A DNA stretch of 30,533 nt, from assembly GCA_964398055.1 (NCBI GenBank), contig CAYNLK010000073.1, positions 1 through 30,533 of the forward strand, given 5' to 3'. This document shows, one piece after another, positions 8,006 through 14,395 of the stretch; position 1 is the stretch's first letter, and the number at the start of each line of letters is the position of its first letter. Position numbers and translations under genes: made by a program. A model generated the notes under the pieces. It was not told the origin of the DNA, searched no databases, and saw nothing but the letters and a program-made list of their open reading frames with translations. Source of the DNA: CAYNLK01 sp964398055. GTDB taxonomy: Bacteria; Chloroflexota; Anaerolineae; 4572-78; J111.

Positions 8006-8917
8006 ATGATCAAACTGGTTGAGCATCGTGACCTTTGGAGCGGCCTGGCCGGCCCGGTTGACGCCGCAGCTATTGGGGTGTTGGGGGTGCCTTTTGATAA
8101 CGCCGTCAGTTGGCGCAGCGGGGCGCGCCATGCCCCCCAGCGGATTCGCAGCATTACCCCGCACCTGGCTGCCGTCACCGAAGAGGGTCTGCCGCTCCGG
8201 CTCCAAGTTAAAGATTACGGTGATGTAGCGTATGATCTGAACTGGGAACGCTTCTTTGCCGCTGTCGAGACCCTGGCTGCCCGGATCATCACCGGCCCGC
8301 ACCAATTGGCCCTCTTCCTGGGCGGCGACCATAGCGTCGGCATTCCCCTATTCAGGGCCTTTGCCGGGAGCTTTGCCGGTCCGGTCGGCTACATCCAATT
8401 CGATTCTCACCCCGATCTGGCCGACGTCTTTGAAGGCCACCCCTGGAGTCACGCGGCCACCGCCCGCCGCAACCTGGAGCAGCCCAACCTGACCCCCAAC
8501 CACACAGCCTTTGTGGGGCTGCGTTCCTTTTTAACAGAAGAGTTGGTTTACCACGCTGCCCACCCGGAGCTGGGTTGGCACACCGCTCGCAGCATCTACC
8601 AGCGCGGCATTGAAGCCGTAGCCAGCGACGTCATCGCTCAGATGCAGGGCGTCGAGGCCGTCTACCTCAGCCTGGACATCGATGGGCTTGATCCCTCGGC
8701 TGCGCCCGGCACCGGCACTCCTGAACACGGCGGGCCAACCAGCCGGGAATGTCTGGAGTTCGTGCGGCTCATTTTTTCAGCCCTGCCGGTCAAGGCGATG
8801 GACGTGGTAGAAGTCAGCCCGCCGCTGGACACTGCGGATGTAACCTCTCTGGCGGCGCTGAAGGTGATCTATGAGGTCTTTGGGCTGGTACAGCGGCAAA
8901 TGGCAACCGGCGCTTGA
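8006..8917 (+). CDS. Ureohydrolase-family enzyme, agmatinase-like
   Basis: A 303-residue member of the arginase/agmatinase/formiminoglutamase family of binuclear manganese hydrolases. The metal-binding blocks are in order: GGDHS (His ligand), DSHPD (two Asp and His ligands; Ala is usual where Ser is seen) and SLDIDGLDPS (two Asp ligands). The following APGTGTPEHGG segment, and PFDNAVSWRSGARHAP near the N-terminus, fit agmatinase-like members better than arginase. The likely reaction is hydrolysis of a guanidino or formimino group, for example agmatine to putrescine and urea. No polyamine or arginine genes are nearby, so the substrate stays open. The ATG at 8006 is used; only a weak purine-rich SD precedes it. 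The upstream gap of about 135 bases has no strong promoter. Confidence 0.88.
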   Translation: MIKLVEHRDLWSGLAGPVDAAAIGVLGVPFDNAVSWRSGARHAPQRIRSITPHLAAVTEEGLPLRLQVKDYGDVAYDLNWERFFAAVETLAARIITGPHQLALFLGGDHSVGIPLFRAFAGSFAGPVGYIQFDSHPDLADVFEGHPWSHAATARRNLEQPNLTPNHTAFVGLRSFLTEELVYHAAHPELGWHTARSIYQRGIEAVASDVIAQMQGVEAVYLSLDIDGLDPSAAPGTGTPEHGGPTSRECLEFVRLIFSALPVKAMDVVEVSPPLDTADVTSLAALKVIYEVFGLVQRQMATGA

Positions 8918-8985
8918 TTAAAACCCCGCCGGTCAGCCAAGAATTACGCCTTTTTCAAGCGGTTGAACCCTGTTTCATAATCTAT

Positions 8986-9014
8986 TTGCTCCACGACATA
9001 AACCGTGATATAAT
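8986..9014 (+). promoter_or_regulatory. Promoter of rpsO
   Basis: TTGCTC (8986-8991), a 17-base spacer, and a perfect TATAAT (9009-9014) preceded by TGA (extended -10). Transcription should start near 9021, leaving a leader of about 88 bases before the GTG at 9109. Confidence 0.75.
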
Positions 9015-9036
9015 TTTCCATTGATAATGCAATCTT

Positions 9037-9108
9037 GGGGCTTGAGCCCGATGGCCTAAGGGTTGGGCTATCGGTTCTTTGCCCGACAATGAAAGAGGAG
9101 TAATTTCT
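9037..9108 (+). promoter_or_regulatory. Structured leader of rpsO, possible S15 autoregulatory element
   Basis: Two hairpins compete for the same bases. GGGC-TTGA-GCCC (9038-9049) overlaps the 5' arm of a 9-bp stem, CCGATGGCC (9048-9056) with GGCTATCGG (9066-9074), including one G-U pair and a 9-base loop. TTCTTT at 9075-9080 could also pair with the AAAGA beside the Shine-Dalgarno GAGGAG (9095-9100). S15 is known to repress its own translation in several bacteria through differing leader structures; this leader looks suitable, but that role is inferred. Confidence 0.45.
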
Positions 9109-9378
9109 GTGTCACTGTCAATAGAAGAAAAACAACAAATCATCAAAGAATTTCAACTCAACGACAAAGATACCGGCTCGTCGGCGGTGCAGATAGCCTT
9201 GCTGACGGAACGGATCAATCAACTTCAGGAACACCTGAAGAATCACAAGCACGATAACAGCTCTCGACGTGGCCTGCTGAAACTGGTCGGTCAACGACGA
9301 CACCATCAAGAATATCTTAAGCGCAAAGACCCGGATCGTTACCAGGCCGTAATTGATCGGCTGGGCTTGCGTAAATAA
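9109..9378 (+). CDS. rpsO: 30S ribosomal protein S15
   Basis: An 89-residue protein matching bacterial S15 over its full length. Its recognisable segments are the KQQIIKEF helix, DTGSSAVQIALLTERI, HKHDNSSRRGLLKLVGQRRHHQEYLK and a C-terminal YQAVIDRLGLRK. S15 binds the central domain of 16S rRNA early in assembly of the small subunit. I set the start at GTG 9109 because GAGGAG lies 8 bases upstream and the length is then exactly the family norm; an in-frame TTG at 9079 would add ten residues that lie in the leader. pnp follows, the common rpsO-pnp gene order. Confidence 0.98.
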   Translation: MSLSIEEKQQIIKEFQLNDKDTGSSAVQIALLTERINQLQEHLKNHKHDNSSRRGLLKLVGQRRHHQEYLKRKDPDRYQAVIDRLGLRK

Positions 9379-9405
9379 AACCAAGTTATGGATTGCGAGT
9401 AATCT

Positions 9406-9449
9406 AAACGAGTAGAGGCGGTGTTCGATTTATCTGCTTCTACTCGTTT
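9406..9449 (+). terminator. Stem-loop after rpsO
   Basis: A 14-bp stem, AAACGAGTAGAGGC with GCTTCTACTCGTTT (one G-U pair), encloses a 16-base loop. The tract after it (GCTTTGTAAAA) is only weakly T-rich, so it may be an attenuator or RNA-processing site between rpsO and pnp rather than a full terminator. Confidence 0.5.
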
Positions 9450-9525
9450 GCTTTGTAAAAACCATTTTTCACAATAGTCAAGTGCTCTCCCACGAGTCCA
9501 GGCATTGGAGAAAGCAACAGAATCA

Positions 9526-9606
9526 ATTAACAATGAGCAATGAATAATGAGCAATTGCCATTCAACTCAAAAGATTGTTCATTGATAATTATTAATTGAT
9601 AATTGG
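9526..9606. repeat. AT-rich imperfect repeat upstream of pnp
   Basis: A block of short CAATGA/AATTGATAATT-like words, much more AT-rich than its surroundings, is arranged as an imperfect inverted repeat (AACAATGAGCAATGA at the left, TTCATTGATAATTATT at the right). It resembles dispersed intergenic repeats seen in large bacterial genomes. The rest of the rpsO-pnp interval (9379-9666) shows nothing coding. Confidence 0.45.
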
Positions 9607-9666
9607 TTCTGTGATTTTTTCCAGTTCCTGACCTCTGGGGGGCCTACCCAAGGAGGTAATTTAATC

Positions 9667-11898
9667 GTGTCAAAACCAAAACTTCATCGTTTCGTTGCCC
9701 GGTTGGGCGATGACGAACTCATCTTTGAGGCCGGGCTGCTGGCCGGGCAAGCCGGCGGTTCTGTCGTTGTTCGCTCCGGCGATTGTATGCTGCTGACCGC
9801 AGCTACGGCATCCCGGAACGCCCGCGAGGGGCTGGACTTCTTCCCCCTGAGCGTTGAATTTGAGGAGAAATTGTACGCCGCCGGGCGTATTCCCGGCAGT
9901 TTCTTCCGGCGAGAGGGGCGGCCCAGCGAGGAGGCGATCCTGATCTGCCGCCTCACCGACCGGCCCCTGCGGCCCCTATTTGACAAAAGCTCACGCAATG
10001 AAGTGCAGATCATCATCACCGCCTTATCCTCTGATGGCGAGAAGCACCTGGACATCCTGGCCATCAACAGCGCCAGCGCCGCCCTGATGATCTCCGACAT
10101 CCCATGGGATGGACCGGTTGGGGCAGTGCGGATTGGACTGATTGACGACGAATTCATCGTCAATCCCTCCACCAGCCAGATGGTCGACAGCAGGCTGGAT
10201 TTGCGGGTGGCCGGAACCGAGGAGGCGATCCTGATGGTTGAGGCCGGCGCGGCCGAGGTGCCTGAGGAGATGATGTTAGCAGCTCTGCGGCTGGCCCACG
10301 AGTCGATTCAGGACGTTATCCGGGTCCAGAAAGAGATGCAAGCTCAGATTGGCAAACCCAAGCGGGACATGATTGTCAGCCAGCCGGCGGCCGAAACGGT
10401 CGAAAAAGTAAAAGCCTGGTTGGAGGGCGGCAAACTGGAACAGGCCCTGAGCGTCGAGGGCAACAAAGAGGAACGTGAGGCGGCGATGAACGCGGTCCGC
10501 GATGAGTTAGTAGCCCACTTTGGGGCCGATGAGACCGTTAACATTCAAGATGTTCACGCTGTTTACAGTGATGCGCTCAAAAAAGCCGTCCGCGCCCGCA
10601 TCCTCAACGACGGCATCCGGCCGGATGGACGAGATACCCGAACGGTTCGCCCGATTTGGGGTGAGGTGGGGATTCTGCCGCGAGCGCACGGTTCCGGCCT
10701 CTTCAGCCGGGGTGAAACCCAGGTACTGACCGTGACGACGATGGGAACACCCCGGGATGAGCAGCGGCTGGATACGCTGGGACCCAAAGATTTCAAGCGT
10801 TATATTCATCATTACAATTTTCCACCCTTTTCCACGGGTGAAACGGGCCGGGTTGGCTCGCCGGGCCGGCGTGAAATTGGTCACGGCGCCCTGGCCGAGC
10901 GGGCCTTGTTGGCTGTGTTACCCGATTTTGAGGTGTTTCCTTACACCTTGCGGCTGGTTTCTGAAGTTCTCAGTTCCAACGGTTCAACTTCAATGGCCAG
11001 CGTTTGCGGCAGCACCCTAAGCCTGATGGATGCCGGCGTCCCCATCAAAGCGCCGGTGGCCGGGGTGGCCATGGGCCTGGTTCAAGAAGGGGATCGCTTT
11101 GCCATACTCACCGACATTCAAGGCATTGAAGATGCTTTGGGCGATATGGATTTCAAGGTAGCCGGGACGCGCCAGGGTATCACCGCTCTGCAAATGGATA
11201 TCAAGATCAGCGGTTTGCGTTGGGACATTATGGAACAGGCCCTGGCCCAGGCCAGGGTAGGGCGCTTGCATATTTTGGAGCGGATGCTTGAAATTTTGCC
11301 GGCCCCGCGGGAAAGCTTCTCCAGATACGCGCCCAGCATCAGCACCATCCAGATCGATCCTGACAAGATCGGCAAGATCATTGGTCCCGGCGGCAAAATC
11401 ATCCGGGCCATTCAAGAGGAAACCGGCACCAAGATCGATATCGATGACGACGGCACCGTGTACGTGGCCGCCATCGATCAAATGTCCGGGGCTGAAGCCA
11501 TCGCCCGCATCGAAGCTTTGACCGAAGAGGCGACGATGGGTAAGATTTATACTGGCCGGGTGGTGCGCGTGGCCGACTTTGGGGCTTTTGTTGAGATCTT
11601 ACCCGGCACCGATGGATTGGTGCCCATCTCGCAATTGGCCGATTATCGGGTCCCGTCCGTTCAGGATGTGGTCCAACTGGGCGACGAGATCATGGTCATG
11701 GTGACCGACATCGATAGCGATGGCAAGATCCGGCTGTCGCGGTTGGCAGTGCTGGAAGGCTGGAGCCTGGAAGAAGCCCGGCAAAATGATCGCCGGCCCA
11801 CTGGTCAACGACACGGCGGCGGTCGAGACCGGCGAGGCGGTGGTGGTGGTAATCGAAACCGGCGTGACAGCGGCGGCGACCGGAATCGGCGACGGTAA
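9667..11898 (+). CDS. pnp: Polyribonucleotide nucleotidyltransferase (PNPase)
   Basis: A 743-residue phosphorolytic 3'-5' exoribonuclease, a trimer in known cases, that degrades mRNA. All family domains are present in order: first RNase PH-like domain with FFRREGRPSE (79-88), the helical linker, a second RNase PH-like domain from about residue 310 with GRDTRTVRPI and GSTSMASVCG, the acidic pair D493/D495 in GDMDFKVAG, a KH domain (about 557-618, GPGG at 573-576), and an S1 domain (about 625-694). A Gly/Arg-rich tail (from about 707) follows, likely an extra RNA-binding extension. The GTG start is fixed by an excellent AGGAGGT (9651-9657), 9 bases upstream. It lies downstream of rpsO as in many bacteria. 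Confidence 0.98.
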   Translation: MSKPKLHRFVARLGDDELIFEAGLLAGQAGGSVVVRSGDCMLLTAATASRNAREGLDFFPLSVEFEEKLYAAGRIPGSFFRREGRPSEEAILICRLTDRPLRPLFDKSSRNEVQIIITALSSDGEKHLDILAINSASAALMISDIPWDGPVGAVRIGLIDDEFIVNPSTSQMVDSRLDLRVAGTEEAILMVEAGAAEVPEEMMLAALRLAHESIQDVIRVQKEMQAQIGKPKRDMIVSQPAAETVEKVKAWLEGGKLEQALSVEGNKEEREAAMNAVRDELVAHFGADETVNIQDVHAVYSDALKKAVRARILNDGIRPDGRDTRTVRPIWGEVGILPRAHGSGLFSRGETQVLTVTTMGTPRDEQRLDTLGPKDFKRYIHHYNFPPFSTGETGRVGSPGRREIGHGALAERALLAVLPDFEVFPYTLRLVSEVLSSNGSTSMASVCGSTLSLMDAGVPIKAPVAGVAMGLVQEGDRFAILTDIQGIEDALGDMDFKVAGTRQGITALQMDIKISGLRWDIMEQALAQARVGRLHILERMLEILPAPRESFSRYAPSISTIQIDPDKIGKIIGPGGKIIRAIQEETGTKIDIDDDGTVYVAAIDQMSGAEAIARIEALTEEATMGKIYTGRVVRVADFGAFVEILPGTDGLVPISQLADYRVPSVQDVVQLGDEIMVMVTDIDSDGKIRLSRLAVLEGWSLEEARQNDRRPTGQRHGGGRDRRGGGGGNRNRRDSGGDRNRRR

Positions 11899-11926
11899 TC
11901 AATAAACCTGGTCACTCTGTTGAGGC

Positions 11927-11958
11927 CCTTGTTCCCAATCTGAAGATTGGGAACAAGG
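11927..11958. repeat. Perfect 14-bp stem-loop between pnp and lepB
   Basis: CCTTGTTCCCAATC and its exact complement GATTGGGAACAAGG flank a TGAA loop. No T-run follows on the plus strand, so it may be a dispersed palindromic repeat or a 3'-end stabiliser of the pnp mRNA rather than an intrinsic terminator. Confidence 0.6.
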
Positions 11959-12008
11959 TCAAAGATGGTTTCTGTGGAGCAATCAGCAACCCAACGGTGA
12001 GCCAAACC

Positions 12009-12638
12009 ATGTATCCAAACCAATTTGACCCACGACAATCCCATTATTACACAGACGATTACTATCTTGAGCCAGAGCCACCGCCCCGGCGGTCATTTCT
12101 GAAGAGAGTGCTTCACCTGATGCGGGAAGTGCTGGAGACGATCGTCCCGGCGATTTTGATTGCCCTACTGATCAACCTGTTTATGGCCCAGGCCACTCGC
12201 GTTCACGGCCAGAGCATGGAACCTAATCTGCATACTGACCAGCGGTTGGTGGTCGAAAAACTCTCGTACAATCGATATCTGCGACAGTTTATTGGAATTG
12301 AAGGCCCCCAGCCCGGTGATGTGGTGGTGATTCGGCTGCCTACTCAGAGTAACGAACTACTGATCAAACGGGTCATCGGCCTGCCGGGCGACGTTGTTGA
12401 AATTCATGATGGCGAGGTGTTTGTCAACGGACAACCTCTCCAAGAACCTTACCTGGCGAGCAGGACGTCGGGTTCTTACGGACCGACCACCGTGCCACCG
12501 TTAAACGTCTTTGTACTTGGCGATAACCGGAACTTTTCTAACGACTCGCGTAGTTTTGGCACTGTGCCGCTCAAGAATGTGGTTGGCCGAGCCTGGTTCT
12601 CGTACTGGCCGCCACACCAGATGGGCTTTGTTCACTAG
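12009..12638 (+). CDS. lepB: Signal peptidase I
   Basis: A type I signal peptidase (family S26) of 209 residues that removes signal peptides from exported proteins at the outer face of the membrane. A cytoplasmic Tyr/Pro-rich tail is followed by one TM helix (about 44-62). The catalytic Ser lies in GQSMEP (S69) and the general-base Lys in LLIKRVIGLPGD (K120), and the family box GDNRNFSNDSR is near the C-terminus. I prefer ATG 12009, which has GGTGA 8 bases upstream; a GTG at 11997 is in frame but has no SD. It would process secreted proteins such as the giant protein encoded downstream. It probably ends at the terminator at 12718-12748. Confidence 0.95.
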   Translation: MYPNQFDPRQSHYYTDDYYLEPEPPPRRSFLKRVLHLMREVLETIVPAILIALLINLFMAQATRVHGQSMEPNLHTDQRLVVEKLSYNRYLRQFIGIEGPQPGDVVVIRLPTQSNELLIKRVIGLPGDVVEIHDGEVFVNGQPLQEPYLASRTSGSYGPTTVPPLNVFVLGDNRNFSNDSRSFGTVPLKNVVGRAWFSYWPPHQMGFVH

Positions 12639-12679
12639 AGGTTATCTTAGGCCAACTGTAGGCCGCGATTGGTTACGTC

Positions 12680-12713
12680 ATTGTCCGGAAATAACTTCTT
12701 ATTTTGGGACAAT
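12680..12713. repeat. 34-bp imperfect palindrome after lepB
   Basis: ATTGTCCGGAAATAA and TTATTTTGGGACAAT flank a CTTC loop; 13 of 15 positions pair. It is distinct from the terminator that follows and has the look of a dispersed REP-like or miniature element. Confidence 0.5.
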
Positions 12714-12717
12714 CAGC

Positions 12718-12748
12718 AAGAGATGCCACCGTTGGTATCTCTTCTTTT
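12718..12748 (+). terminator. Intrinsic terminator between lepB and the AI-2E-family gene
   Basis: AAGAGATGCCA and TGGTATCTCTT form an 11-bp stem (one G-U pair) around a CCGT loop, followed by CTTTT. It lies directly in front of the next ribosome binding site (12751-12756), so it may end the lepB transcript or attenuate read-through into the permease gene. Confidence 0.7.
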
Positions 12749-12763
12749 ATGGGGAGAAATTTA

Positions 12764-13927
12764 TTGAGCGCGCCGCAATGGACACCGGCAACTAAACGCA
12801 TCATCCTGGTCATCTGTTTGATCCTGATTGGCCTGGCCATCTGGCAATTCAGTATTGTCCTGGCGCCTTTAGTGGTGGCGGTCATCATCGCCTACCTGCT
12901 GAATCCGTTGGTTAATTGGTTGACCCAGCGCACTTCTCTGAAGCGAAAATGGGTATCTGTGATTGTCTATATCATCTTTCTGCTGGCAATTCTGGTGGTC
13001 ATACCTACCCTGGCGCTGCCCATCATCATCCGCCAGATTAGAGAATTAGACATTGATGTCCATACAATTGCCGATCAACTCAATGAAGCCAGGGCTTACC
13101 AACCGATCATCGGCGGCTTTCAAATCGATATGATTGCGGTGGTGGAACCGGTGACAGGCAGTTTGAATCAGGTCTTTTCACCATTGGCCAGTTGGGCTGC
13201 CAATGTTGCCGTAGGAATTGCCGGCGGCTTTATCTGGGCGATTTTCATTTTTGTGGTGGCCTTCTACTTGTTGCTGGATGCCAATCGTTTTAGCGCCTGG
13301 GTAGATAGTTGGATACCGCCGGCGTATGCGGAGGAGTTTAACCAGCTCCGGCGTGAAATCGATGGCGTCTGGAAGGCTTATTTTATCGGTCAGGTGACCC
13401 TGGCCATCATTGTTGGGCTCGTCATTGGCCTGACCACCGCGCTGCTGGGAATCAAGAGCGCTTTTTTGTTGGGCATTATCGCGGCGATCCTGGAGTTGAT
13501 TCCTAACTGGGGTTATGGCGTTTCCGGTTTTATCGGCGTGCTTTTTGCTTACTTCCAGGGCTCTAGCTGGATACCGCTGCCCGCCTGGGCCTTTGCCCTG
13601 TTGGTGGCCGGTTTTTATTTTCTAATGTGGCAGTTTGACACAAATTATTTGGTGCCACGGATTATTGGCCATCGCTTACAGTTACCCCCGGCTCTGATTA
13701 TCGTCGGCATCATTGCCGGGGCCAGCGTGGGTGGCGCGCTGGGTCTGCTCCTGGCTGCGCCAACCATCGCTACCGGCCGGGTGATTAGCGGTTATCTCTA
13801 TCGCCGGCTACTCGATTTAGAACCGTATGTAATAGTCAGAAGACCGGTGATTTCCGCCAGCGACAAACAACCTCTCATCGAAAAGTTGCCCACATCCAAG
13901 CCAGCAGAAACTGAAAGTCAATCCTAG
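12764..13927 (+). CDS. AI-2E family (TqsA/PerM-like) permease
   Basis: A membrane protein of 387 residues with the AI-2E transporter family layout: two N-terminal TM helices (about 12-50), a third, an extended region with a predicted helix pair around the IRQIREL segment, a TM helix pair, then a C-terminal bundle with the conserved GIKSAFLLGIIAAILELIPNWG block and the VGGALGLLLAAP segment. Members export small molecules such as autoinducer-2 or act as sodium/proton antiporters; the substrate here is unknown. I chose TTG 12764, which has GGGGAG 7 bases upstream; ATG 12749 is possible but falls against the terminator stem and lacks an SD. The C-terminal tail is hydrophilic. Confidence 0.9.
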   Translation: MSAPQWTPATKRIILVICLILIGLAIWQFSIVLAPLVVAVIIAYLLNPLVNWLTQRTSLKRKWVSVIVYIIFLLAILVVIPTLALPIIIRQIRELDIDVHTIADQLNEARAYQPIIGGFQIDMIAVVEPVTGSLNQVFSPLASWAANVAVGIAGGFIWAIFIFVVAFYLLLDANRFSAWVDSWIPPAYAEEFNQLRREIDGVWKAYFIGQVTLAIIVGLVIGLTTALLGIKSAFLLGIIAAILELIPNWGYGVSGFIGVLFAYFQGSSWIPLPAWAFALLVAGFYFLMWQFDTNYLVPRIIGHRLQLPPALIIVGIIAGASVGGALGLLLAAPTIATGRVISGYLYRRLLDLEPYVIVRRPVISASDKQPLIEKLPTSKPAETESQS

Positions 13928-13943
13928 ATAGCCGGCGTAATTC

Positions 13944-13973
13944 TTGACCGGGTGGAAACCGGAAAGTTTGAAT
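13944..13973 (+). promoter_or_regulatory. Possible promoter of the small unknown gene
   Basis: TTGACC (13944-13949) and TTGAAT (13968-13973) are separated by 18 bases. The start of transcription would fall at the ATG (13981), which fits the absence of any SD there and suggests a leaderless message. Confidence 0.35.
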
Positions 13974-13980
13974 TTTTGTA

Positions 13981-14316
13981 ATGAACCCAGGCGACGTATT
14001 AGAAGGACGCGGCCAACTTTTACAACATGGTCGATTTGTGGCCAACGTTGATTATCATTTGACTATTCCACGAGACATCTACTTCGTGGTCAATCCTACC
14101 GGCGCTTTCCGTCTTGACTACGAAGATTATCTCGGCGGTTTCATCCTCATTAGCCCTGACGACGCCGCCAAGCTCACCCTGACCGACTACACCCTGGCCC
14201 TGGCCGACCAAAGCAAGCAGACAATCCGGCTGGAACGCCGTTACAAGCTCACCCAACATCACAACCGGCCACGCGTCTCGTATTGGGTCAAGGTGATCAA
14301 AGAGCAAACTGCGTAA
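13981..14316 (+). CDS. Small protein of unknown function
   Basis: A 111-residue protein that I do not recognise. It has no signal peptide and no TM segment, and it is rich in charged and aromatic residues. The pattern suggests a mostly beta, single-domain cytoplasmic protein: alternating hydrophobic strands such as ANVDYHLTIP, IYFVVNP, GFILISP and YTLALADQ, then a basic strand, IRLERRYKLTQ, near the C-terminus. No catalytic motif is visible. Codon use matches the neighbours. It stands alone between the AI-2E-family permease and the FHA protein, which has its own promoter just downstream. No SD precedes the ATG, so translation may be leaderless. Confidence 0.75.
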   Translation: MNPGDVLEGRGQLLQHGRFVANVDYHLTIPRDIYFVVNPTGAFRLDYEDYLGGFILISPDDAAKLTLTDYTLALADQSKQTIRLERRYKLTQHHNRPRVSYWVKVIKEQTA

Positions 14317-14327
14317 TTCAAACAGCT

Positions 14328-14356
14328 TTGACGCACCCGGAGGCGTTTGCTATAAT
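14328..14356 (+). promoter_or_regulatory. Promoter of the FHA/M23 gene pair
   Basis: TTGACG (14328-14333), a 17-base spacer and a perfect TATAAT (14351-14356) preceded by TGC (extended -10). The transcript should start near 14363, about 33 bases before the ATG, with AAGGAT as SD. Confidence 0.8.
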
Positions 14357-14395
14357 TGTACGTTTGAGTACCCTAGAATTAAGGATCAAAAAATT

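Noticed and set aside
8986..9108. Extending rpsO to the TTG at 9079
   Set aside because: It would add ten residues before the family-typical N-terminus and place the strong GAGGAG SD inside the gene; GTG 9109 gives the exact family length.
9526..9606. Origin-like AT-rich region upstream of pnp
   Set aside because: No DnaA-box cluster is visible and no dnaA or dnaN gene is near; the words match a simple AT-rich repeat.
8939..13946. A 13-base word (CAAGAATTACGCC) after the ureohydrolase gene that recurs inverted after the AI-2E-family gene
   Set aside because: Matches of 13 bases are expected by chance in a 30-kb window, and the flanks do not extend the match convincingly.
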